Below are positions 24,501 through 36,500 of a stretch of DNA of 64,000 nt, piece by piece. The translations under genes were made by a program, and so were the position numbers. Positions within the stretch are counted from its first letter, which is position 1. Each line of letters begins with the position of its first letter. The notes beneath the pieces were generated by a model. The model ran no database searches, was not told the DNA's origin, and worked only from the letters and a program-made list of their open reading frames with translations. The DNA comes from Trileptium ribeirensis (taxonomy: Eukaryota; Nematoda; Enoplea; Enoplida; Thoracostomopsidae), in NCBI GenBank assembly GCA_030248225.1, contig JASANE010004949.1, positions 1 through 64,000 of the forward strand, read 5' to 3'.

Positions 24501-27500
24501 TTACATATGGACATCTATAATGCAAAAGTGGCGAAATTTGACTATTTTTGTTCTGAAATTTACCAAAATTTTGCTCCGGCATCGTCTGGCAGAATTAATA
24601 ACACATCTAATATGGTGAAACTAACGTGTTGAACGGGTTAAGTAACTCTATATTTCCATTCGCCCAACAGGCAAAAACTTACTTTGCGAAAATATTGAAA
24701 TTTTCATTTTTTGGGAAATTTTTAGGCTTATAACGCGAAAACGACGGTTCTGACAAAAATGCATAGTAGCACAGTTGTAGCTCTTCATGAGAGGATCTCG
24801 AGAAACACTGGCCGTGAAAGATATCCAATTTTCACAAAATGTGCCCTTGAACCCTTTGGGGCCCATTTTAACCCGGAAGACGTGGTCGGCGAGTGGAGCG
24901 TGTAATGAAAAAGCACAGATACACTGAATTTGTGGTCAAATATAATATTGTGAAGATCCATCTATCCGGTGATGAGTTCTGATCTCCACAGACGAACAGA
25001 AAACATTTTTTACGATTTTTGTCGCTATCAAAGCTGTAGGTGGAAAATCATTTTCAATTAAAAAAGCAAGCGTATATGTACGTTTGTTTTGTCGCATGGT
25101 TAGGGTTGGTGGTTAGGTATTTAGGACTGGACTGCCTTGTGTCTTCATATGGTTTGAGTAAATTTGCGGCATGATGAAGCAAAGGAGAACACAACTTGTT
25201 GCTGATTGCATCCTTCTAGAAATTATTAAAACAACAAGCATTAATCGTTTGCGAATGATGCATTAACCGAAATTTTTCGCGACTGATCTGCCAGAGGCCT
25301 TCAAACCGGGTTGGCCAAATGAAGCCAAAAACGCATGTCCCACTATAAACGTTCGCCGTATCGCTAGCACGTGATACATATATGTGTTTTTCATTTCAGT
25401 GTGATTCTTTGTTATTTGCTAATTTTTCCGCAAAAACTTGGGAGTAAGCGTCGACACTGAAGCTGACGCCAAGCTTCCGAAAAAATTTTTCGTGACAAGT
25501 AGCCCCCCCGACCAAGGTCACATCTGGCAGCTTGCATACGCTGTTAAATAACGTCAAATTGCACTAGCGCCAGAAATGCTATATAACGGTAATCGTAATC
25601 AGTACAGTTGTTATTGAAAAAAAGAATATCAGCGTCTGCCCATGTGTTGTTTCATTATGAGGTCGAAGGTCATAAAGTGCCAAAAATGGGGTATGCAAAA
25701 TGTAGCCCCCCCCCGACCTGACGAAAATTAAATTTAAAAAAGCCAAATTTAGTATACAGTCTTACAATAGGCCGGATAGAAACATAGTAACGCTCCATTA
25801 TAATCGAGCCATGTATTACAAATTTTTAATGAAAATGTAGCCCCCCGACCGAATGTATAAAAAAGAAACCGAAGGTGACAAGAACCATATTAGTATATAA
25901 GTTCATCATCATTGCACCATGATATGGGGCCGTGCTGTTACCTTGTTAGCTAGGAACCCTTCTGCCTGTCCGCACATTATTCTCCGTATTGTCCTTGGTA
26001 TCATCACCTAAATGTAAACTAATCATAGATCAATTGTGTTTGTTTTACAGCAGTAGGGTGCTAAAATAAATTGCTAGAAGTAGCCAAAGTTTCACGCAAT
26101 GTATGTTGTAGGAAGATGCAGCCCGCCCCCCGACCGGAAGTGTAGCCTCGCGACCTCAGGTGTACCCCCCGACTAACACATATCAGGGTGCCAATTTTTA
26201 CAAGGCCGAAGGATTTGCCTGAAATTGTTTGTTGGACATCCCCCACTCATGGTTGATTTGTGAGCATAAAATGGTATCAATAGATGCTGTCTCTGTTGCG
26301 CTAGAAAAACTTCAGCGACAGGCTTGTTCTAAATTGGTCGATTTTTAACTATAAAAAGTCGCTAGCTGCACCAATTTTAGGTCGCAAGTCCACCAAATGC
26401 CTTGACTGTGACTCTTTTGGCCCTACTTGCATATAAACAGACCATGGTTCCCATGTCACTGCATTACCCTACAGAATAATGACTTATTTCGGATTAAAAT
26501 TTGATCCCCAGGGGTACCCTTTGCGACCCCTGTAGCACGTTTTAGGTAGCTTGTTTTGCATAGAGACATCGATATTCGAAAAATTCAGTGTTTTTATGTC
26601 GGAAGTGGTCTAGACACTGTACATACGAGAACGTTTCATTTTGACTTCAAAAGTGGTGTTTCAAAAGTACATGGTTTCGTGAAATGGCCCGTAGAGTGTA
26701 TGAATTTTAGACCAATATGTCCCATGTTCTTTAAGTTAAAAGGTCATGAGGGACTGCTTGATATAGGAAATTGGGCAGAATATACGTAGACCAACATGAA
26801 TATCAGAAAGGGAAAGGCATAAACACCGCTTTAAGTCAATTAGTTCGCAATATTAGGATTCAGTAATGGGAAACACACTAAAGGATTGTTTCTAGATATT
26901 GTAGATGCTTTCGATAGCACAAATTTATAAGCTTTTAAAGATATTTTTGGACGATTCTATATATCATCGACATTAAGAAGATGGCACTTAGCCTACCTCC
27001 GGAGTGGGTGGGCCACAGCAGAATTAGGAAGCGACAGAGTGCGGTGTCGCCTGACTAGAGGAAGTCCACAAGAAGGGGTTCTATTCCCTCTATTTTGGAC
27101 AATGGTAGTTGAATTTCTATTCAACAAAATAAACAGTTCTCAGAACTCATACGCTATTCAACACACTTAACCTTGCCACGGGCTTACTCAGACGATTTAG
27201 TTTTTATTAGTTGTGGTGATAGCGTTGGTAAGAACAATGCAACATGCATTTACTAATGTGGAGAACAGGTGTAGTGGCAATGGACGGCACCTGAACCCAA
27301 ATAAGAATAACGATGTCGTTTTTGTCGGTTAATAGAAGTGTTGATATGTTACTGAGAGTGCAACGGGTGCTAGTGCGATCAAGCGTAGTGCTTTTAGACA
27401 GAAAGCTGCAATGGAAATTTCATATAGAAGAGGTTGTTAACAAGGGCGTTAAAATTATGATGATTGTCTTGAAATGCTGTAAGCAAAACATTGGCTCTTA

Positions 27501-30500
27501 ATCCTAGAATATTTCTTTATTCATACAGAATTATAGTTCTTCCGGTAGTCAGTTATGGGTCTACAGTTTGGTGGCATAGACTAAAACTAGTAACATATGC
27601 ACTAAAGTGGAGTTATTGTTCAGAATAGTATGTCTCTGGCTACTGGACGTATGTGTTCAAGTATGACTTTAGGGGAGGTTCCCAAGATCTACTACTGGTG
27701 GATTTTTAGGTTTCTCGTAAGGACATTTTGGACGTACAGAGGATAATTAAAGCTTTTCCAGAATGGCGCAGAAACAGGATATCTATTCAACACCTGGTTC
27801 TTACAGATGAAACTAGAAGTCTTAAAATATTAATGTTCCCTTCAGATTATTTGTTATATGAGTTAGTGGATGCAAATAGATGATTGCATCTTACTCAATT
27901 AGGGAAGGTTGGCTAAACAATCATGAGATATGCTAGGCCGAGAGCTCTGTCTATTGTTACACTGACGACTCGCTCAACAAAGAAAGTTCTAATGCCAGAA
28001 CTAGCGCCCGAACTTATATGATTAATTGCAGTATGACTATATCTTTGAGAGAATATGCCACCATCTTTCAGGCTGAAGATTATGCAATTATGATTGTAAC
28101 GGAGAAATTAGTCGAGAAAATATTAGACATAACACTATTAAGATTTTAGTATGGCATCGTTATTTTTTGCCATCAATTCAGATACGATTAAGTCGTATTT
28201 GATAAAGAAACGTAGAAGGAGCTTACAACAGCTTTCAATAAATTATAATTATCTAACGTTAGTGTTGGTGCAAGGAAACTCAGTAACAGAAGAAAATGAT
28301 AGGGCTGGTGAACTGGCGCGAAATGGCTCTTTCTGTCGGTTTATAGGACCAGAGCGTGCTCTTCCAATAGCCAGAGGAGAAGTTAGGACGAGGGTTAAGG
28401 TATGGACGCATAAAATTTTTTCCCAGATGGGAAGAAGGTAACATTTTGTTGTAGCTTTCCATGTTGTATCAAGGAGATTATAGGTGAACTTTTGAACTGT
28501 AAAATATGTGAACCTACTCATGAAAGATAAAAGTTTTTACTAAACCTGAATAGGAATTGACAGACTTTCTGGCCGTTGCTGGTTAAGAGATCATATATTT
28601 AAGATTAGTGGATTATTAGATCGAACAAACGTTTTGCGTAGTTCGTAATGAAAATGAAGCAGCTAGGCACTTTTTGACAACATGCCGAGGATTTATTGAC
28701 TAGGGAAAGTTAACTTAAGTAAAAATAAGCTCACTATTATAGATGATGTTAGAAGGAAAGGTATCCTGTATATCTATAGATTCATTTGCAGTACTGGTAT
28801 GCTAGCAATAGTGTATAGGTTCCAAAGTTGCTTGAATGATCGGCTTGATGCAATGGATCTATAGTCCTGGCCTGTCCACAGCGGGGTGGGGGGGACCCCC
28901 CCACTTTCCAAATCCCCCATGTTCGTGAGATTTTCCCCCATGTCCGTCCCCACCCCACTCGACCGAAACCCCCCATGTTCAACTAATTCCAAAAATTTTT
29001 ATGTCTGAAAATTTATGTTCTTTGTTTGCAAATTGTTTTTTAAACATTAAGTACCACTATTTATAATGCTAAACTATTGTTTTTTTAGCTTGAAAGTACG
29101 TTCACAGTAGTAAAAATGCATGAAAATATGGAAATATTTTGTATTTTTAAGCAAAATTTATCCCCCCTTTTTTGAAATTTCCCCCGAGAATGAACATGGG
29201 GGCCCCCCGAAATTCCCCCCCCCAGTTTTCGGAGGGCTGTGGACAGGCCAGTAGTCTAAACAAATGTTTAACCCGTCATAATTGACGGAGGCAAGACGAG
29301 CCACCGAAGGTGGCGAGTCGCAGCCGGAGGCGTACATTTAACTTTATATATATCAATATACTAGACGCAAAATTTCAATTTTCTCTGTGACTTTTTTTTT
29401 GTTTGTCACAGACAGGTCTGCAGGTTGAACGCCTGGGCCGATTTTAGAAATTTTTTTTTCTTCGTGTTGCATATTCTCTTGCGGAGTGCCCTTTCATTGA
29501 GCACTTTTTTCTACGAAAATTGCTTTGTACTCAAAATTAAGCAAATGTTGCTCAAACTTAGGGATTTTTGCCATTTTTTCAGCTTTTTCACCGCATCTCG
29601 ACAACCGTTCGTGCTATTTCGGCGATTTTTTTACATAAAATGTATTTTCACGTTTTCTAAACAGCTGTATATAGCTGATTGACGTATTTCATCTCTTTCC
29701 TAAAAAATTAAGCAAATTCTCTTAAAATTGACTTAGGGAAACCTAAGTTCATCATATCTCGACAACCGTTCGTGCTATCTCGGTCATTTTTTGACATAAT
29801 ATGTACCTTCACGTTTTCTAAAAGACGGTATACGAGTGATCTACTTACCTTTATAAATTCTCTTAAAATTAAGCAAAGTCTCTTAAAAATGAGTGAAAAA
29901 TTATTAAGTGTGTTATAACTTTTGAATGACTCGTCCGATTTGGACTAAATTTCATTGATGGGTACAACTTGATAGATGTATTGTCATTCTACTGTATAAA
30001 TAACTAGACGTTTTCATGTCTTCCTCTTATTATTGTTACCAAAAATGTTAGAAATTCCACAAGCTGTATGCACTATTCACGCCGTTGTTAACCACCATGC
30101 CTCCGTTACCCACGTTTACGTGTTACTAGTATATACATATCAGGGAGTAACCGGAATTCCGGTTCCGGTTCCGGTTCCGGCGAAAATCGTGTTCCGGTTG
30201 CGGTTCCGGCAAAGGGCAAAAACCATACCGGAACCGGAATTCCGGTTTAAAAATTTTGTTTGAAATTTTTCACATTTTTGCTTCATCTGTGATCCAAACA
30301 TATGTAATATATATTATACAATGATCAAACTCCAATACAACCGAGCCAAAGAAAAGATTAACTAACCAATTTGCCGTGTGAAACGTAAGTAGGGCACATA
30401 ATTTTGGCAGGAATTTTTCATAATTACCTGCAGGAGTTTGTTAAATCAAAGCCAGGTCGATGCTTGTAGCAGCTATTTTACACATCCAGAAGTCTGTGGG

Positions 30501-33500
30501 ATACATTTGAATTAAACCGGTCCAATTCGGTAACAGAGTGTGGCTTACGCAGAAGTACTTAGCCTATGCTTGGCTAACATAAATTGCGTCAAGCACCAGC
30601 CGATGCGCTTTAAACTTTGTAAATCAGGTGAAATTGAAGTAACGTTATCTGCAACGCAAGCAGAAACTGCTTCCTTGGCAATGAACTGTATTTATTGAAA
30701 CTGTGCGAGCAGGATCACAGTGTGTCTCATCTATAGCATTCTGATTAGAAATTTATCATCATTATCATCTAACTGACGGGCACTGTTTGTCCAACGCTAG
30801 CCTAAACAGTGTCTCTGACCACTGATCAGAAAATTACCTTCTATCTATTATTTTATCTTAGAATCATATAAACCAATAATTTTAAGTTTGCTACAGAAGA
30901 ACATGCAACAAACGTATGTGTAGTAAAGGGAGGCGACTGGAGACAGAGAGAAAGTGTGTATTCTACGCTCCAAGCTTTGTAAGCACATTCGATTTGACGC
31001 AGTATACGCAGTGGTGTATAGTGGAAGACATTTTTTTTGCTCTGAATGTCCAAAAACCGACATATTTGATCGATAAATAAACATTATTAGCTTCCTCAGT
31101 CTCTTTAAAGTTTCAGAAAGGCAATAATACCATCGCAATATATTAAATTTAATGTAAAAGTTATTTTTAATGCATTTTAAATCCACTATACCTTCATTTC
31201 TTCCATCATCTGTTTTACTATATATAAATTTCGAAGACCAGGTTCCGGTTCCGGATCCTGTTTAAATGGACGGTTCCGGTTACTGGTTCCGGTTCCGGTA
31301 AATTTCGGTTCCGGTTATTCCCTGATACATATCTATCAGGGAGTAACCGGAATTCCGGTTCCGGTTCCGGCGAAAATCGTGTTCCGGTTGCGGTTCCGGC
31401 AAAGGGCAAAAACCATACCGGAACCGGAATTCCGGTTTAAAAATTTTGTTTGAAATTTTCCACGTTTTTTGCTTCGTCCTGTAATCCAAACATAATGTAA
31501 TATATATTATACAATGATCAAGTTCCAATACAACCAAGCAAAAGAAAAGATTAACTAACCAATTTGCCGTGTGAAACGTAAGTAGGGCACATAATTTGAG
31601 CAGGAATTTTTCATAATAACCTGCAGGAGTTTGTTAAATAGAAGCCAGGTCGATGCTTGTAGCAGCTATTTCACACATTCAGAAGTTTGCGGGTTACGTT
31701 CGAATTATAGCGGTCCAACCCGGTAACAGAGTATGGCTTACGTAGAAGTACTTAGCCTATGCTTGGCTAACATAAATTGCGTCAAGCACCAGCCGGTGCG
31801 CTTTAAACTTTGTAAATCAGGTGAAATTGAAGTAAAGTAACGTTATCTGCAACGCAAGCAGAAACTGCTTCGTTGGCAATGAACTGTATTTATTGAAACT
31901 GTGCGATCAGCATCACAGTGTGTCTCATTTATAGCATTCTGATTAGAAAGTAGTTATCATCATTATGATCTAACTGACGGGCATTGTTTGTCCAACGCTA
32001 GCCTAAACAGTGTCTGTGACCAATGATCAGAAAATTACCTTCTATCTATTATTAATGTAAAAGTTATTTTTAATGCATTTTAATCCACTATACCTTCATT
32101 TCTTCCATCATCTGTTTTACTACATATAAATTTAGAAGACCAGGTTCGGGTTCCGGTTCCGGTTTAAACGGACGGTTCCGGTTGCTGGTTCCGGTTCCGG
32201 TAAATTTCGGTTTCGGTTATTCCCTGATATCTATCTATATACCAATACAGCCCGTTTTCGCAAAAATAAGTCGACACTTTTTCTTTCCGTTTGGAACTAG
32301 ATTCATAGCTGTCCAAGGTCAGCCGGCTCAGGGGGGTAGATGATTTCGGCTGCGCGGGGTATATACCAAAAATTTCCACCGCTCGACAATTCTTCCTTAT
32401 TTTCTTCAATTTAGAATTGAAATTTCTGCAACTTTACTCACCGAATTGCTAAGATTTTTCGCGCGCCTTTGTCGCTCGGTGATGATGAGCACTGGAGATT
32501 GGTTAGGGGCTCAGTCGTCCAGGCGGGTAATCCGTTTACTCTCTAAGGACTCCTATGGGTCAGTGTTTTAATTGTATTATGTAGGCAAATTTTTGAAGCT
32601 ACATTACTGTTTTATTCGAATTTCGGGTTTTGATTGCTCTCCATATATTTATATTTCTCGCTGTTTTGTAACACCGCTGTGTATGGATTATGTATGTCAT
32701 ATTTTCACAATATTATTTCGCGTTATTTAATTTTGCACAATAATTATTTCTTATTTTATAGCGAATCCATATTATGCCCCGTTTCAACCGGCAGATTATA
32801 ATTGTGAGTGTTATATTTTATAGTGGAATAGTATATTAATTTTTTTAACACTTTTGCGTTCAATGTGTAGTGAGCGAAGCATGCTCATTTTTGTACAACT
32901 CTGCATATTACGATGTTTTCGAGTTTATCTGCGTTCGTGACCATTTGTCTCATGTTTGCACTTTGAAATTACAATGTCGTGTGTCTTTGAACGTCCGATT
33001 CGAAAGCCGCGGACACCCTGAATAATACTGTAATCTTAAATAATTTGACCTGTGGTGCTGCTTCCAATAAAATATTGCTGTTGTCTAAAACTAGTATCGC
33101 TGAATAGCGAGCGTATAATGAAAAATGACGTATAAGCCACATTTTTGGCCAAAATCACTATAGTTTTAGATCCTACGATAGACTAGGCGCTAATGAGTAA
33201 AAGCAAGAACGTTTCAAGTGAAATAATGCCATTGGATGAAATTATAATGCAATGGTAGATGGCGTATGTATATACGTTCCACGTGTGTAACATTGTGCAA
33301 CAAGCATAGCTGTGGAAAGTAAACTTCGGCCGAACGACGCCTTTCTCCAGAGAAACGTCACCGCAGTTTATATTGGTTGTTGTTGAAAAATTGCGATATT
33401 TGCAATTTTAAAAATATGTGGTGAAAGATATTAAAGTAAAAATGATAAGCAGAGATGTCTATGCAATTGTACATCATCTGCGTGTGTGTTTAGATAACTT

Positions 33501-36500
33501 TTGTGTGCTTAATGATCGAAAAGTTAAAACAGGCTGTACTGCTGATTGAACCAACAGTCATCGGACTTTGTAACCGCCACATTACCATTCGGCGATTGCT
33601 TAGAATCGTATTTTAATTTGGCTTATATGACATTGGTATTTTTACTATAATATAGCGTGAAACGATGGAGTGTGGTTTCATCATCTGGTAATTTTGTGAA
33701 ATCATCTTGTACAGCATTGTATTGAATGTATATGCTACATTAAGACTTATGTAATACTGAATCCGTTGAAACCTCTAAAACCTCGTGTACCCCAAAACCC
33801 GTCGGAAACAAGTGAAAACATACGAAGAATTCGTTCTAGTGTCTAAGCAACTGAACCTTCGTATTCAGCATGCCTAAAACATTAATCTGTTATATATATA
33901 TTATGATGTATTATATATCAGGGAGCAATCGGAATTAGGATTCCGGCAAAAACATGGTCCGGTTGGGGTTCCCACAAAAGGCAAAAACCATACCGTAACC
34001 GGTAACCCGTATTCCGGTTAAAAAATTGTTTAAAAGTTTCCACATTTTTTGCTTTGTGGTCCAAACATACGTACGTATATAGAAACAGTTATTTTTATTG
34101 CAGTACAACCAAGTAATAGAAAATATTAGCTCACCAAATTGATCTGTGAAAAGTAAGTAGGATACGCAACTTCTGTAGGAATTTTTCATCTTGGCCCTGC
34201 GGGAGTTTAGCAAAACAAAGCCATGTGGATACTTGTAACAACTGTTGTACACATTCAAAGAGCAGCATTGTATTTTAGCAATGAACCGGTCCAACTTCAT
34301 GTACATAACAGAGTATGGAATATATAGGAGTACTTAGCAGTTACCTTACCTAACATAAATTGCGTCAAGCACCAGTCAGTGCGCTTGTAAATCAGTCTAC
34401 AATTTAGGAAAGTAACATCTGCAACGGAGAGAAGTCATTTTTTCTACTGATACTGGCGGAGCTGTGGGGCTATAATGGAAAATAATGTAAGCCCATATTT
34501 ATTTTTGGGAATAGCTGTATGCGTCAGCAGGTCCATGCACAGAAATATGTTTACGATTCTTGTCTGATGATGTAATAAATTTATTTTAACTTACGCCATT
34601 TTTCATTTACACCATAAGAATATAAAATTTGCTTTAACAATGATGTATGAGTTGTCCCCAGGATTTCGGCGGTTCCTCCAGGTCATGCCCCCAGCTGAAA
34701 ATTTCACTATGTAAGTAATAAATATGGAACAACACTAACGATTACGCCTGTTGTGAAGGCATGAAATGTATGCTAACATGCAGATATTATAAGACCACTA
34801 ATTAGCCTGGGGGAGCAATGTTGACCACCCAGCTAACCTGAGGGTAATTTCCTCAGGTATATCCGGTTCCGTTCCAGCTGGAGCTGAAGCCCCAGCTACA
34901 AGGCATTCAGGTATTTGGTCCTGTGTAGAACCTAACTGTGTAACCTAACCTAACCTTAGTAATCAAATGTGTTTTTGTATGTCAGACATGCATTTTTGCA
35001 AACTTTTACCTAGATTGAAATTTCAAACTCAGGTGAGAGATTTTTTGCGAAAATTTTGTGTTTAGCGGCTGGGATAACAGAACTCCTGTGAAAATTCGGA
35101 CTTGACGGCACCTGTAGTTTATTGTTGTGGGGGTGGCATTATGGATGGCTTACGATGTGTACTAAATAAATATGTCGCGCATCTGTGCCTATTATTGATA
35201 CAAGAAAGTTTCATGATCTCAGTGTGATTTCTACTTCTAACCCTGTATTCGTAAGTAATATTTAAAACCATGTCCCAGTGTGGCATAATAAATACATCGG
35301 TCATTCGTATACTCGTCCGAGGAAAGTTTGGCAAATTTTTTTGCATAAATTATGGGTAAAGCAATTTGTGGGTAAATCATGGATTTTCATTCTAATCCCT
35401 TTCTTCTCTGCACTTGAACGGCTTCGGAGTCGCATGTTTTCTGATTAGCCTTTATCGTTTCTTAGAATGACTGATTTCCTATGAATTAACTTAATTTAAG
35501 CCTTAAAAGATTACAGTTACCCGTTTATGTTAAAATATTTTTTCAGCGAGCATGCTCGGTAACGCTGCAGTACTCCAAACGCATCTCCACAATCTAGCTC
35601 AGCCAACTGCGTCTACTCTCAACAATTCTGCTGCCATATTGCAGGTTTTAGCTGCAACGTCTAACGTTCAGCAGCAACAGCAGCAGCATCAGTCATCAGC
35701 TGTTGCAGCTGCCGCGCACGCGCATCATCAGCAAATTCAGCAACAACAGCTGCAGCAACAACAACAAGCGCTTCAGCAAATTCTTCAACAAAGTAAGTCC
35801 TTCTTCATACATATAACCGTTTGGCCAATGTAACCTTTAGGGGCGTAAACGAAATGCCGTTCACGATATCCTAAGCCTGAGCCTTAGCATAAGGTAAGCC
35901 CAGTATGTTGAGCCTGATAGTAAGTGTAAATCGATGACTACAGCCTTCACCAACCCTGGCGCTAATCTGTTCTTTTTTTAACCATACAACATTACGGCCA
36001 TTAAAGGTGACATGGGCCTGCCCATTTTGCAGGCAGAGATTATTAATATAAGCAAATCATTGGCAAAAAATTCGCGGATAACAATTTATTCAGCGGTGAT
36101 TATTTTTTGCAAACTTTTTGCGCAGATTTGGCTTTCGTTTTGTATAGTAACTGTTTGAAGACTATTTTTCCATTTGCATTTACCACGAATAATACCTAAA
36201 TATTGACAATTTCCACATTCTCGTTATATCGACAACGTCTATACTATTTCATCAAACTGTTGCGAATTGATAGAGTAAAACACACCAACTTGAAAATTGA
36301 AAATTTGGCGCTGTTCTTAAAAAACGAGCCAATGCTGCTCTCTGATTTTCCAGGAAAATGTTTTTTGATTTTTATGATTTTTTAAAGATAACGAAAAATA
36401 ATGAAATATTGCATATTTTTGATCATTTCAAGGACGTACTTCTATTCTGTGCAGCACGTGTTTTTAATATACTACTAATTTTGTTTATGTAACAGCGATG

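Noticed and set aside
34930..34960. AACCTAACCTAACC as a telomere remnant
   Set aside because: Only about three units; too short to be more than chance or weak evidence for a TTAGG-type telomere.
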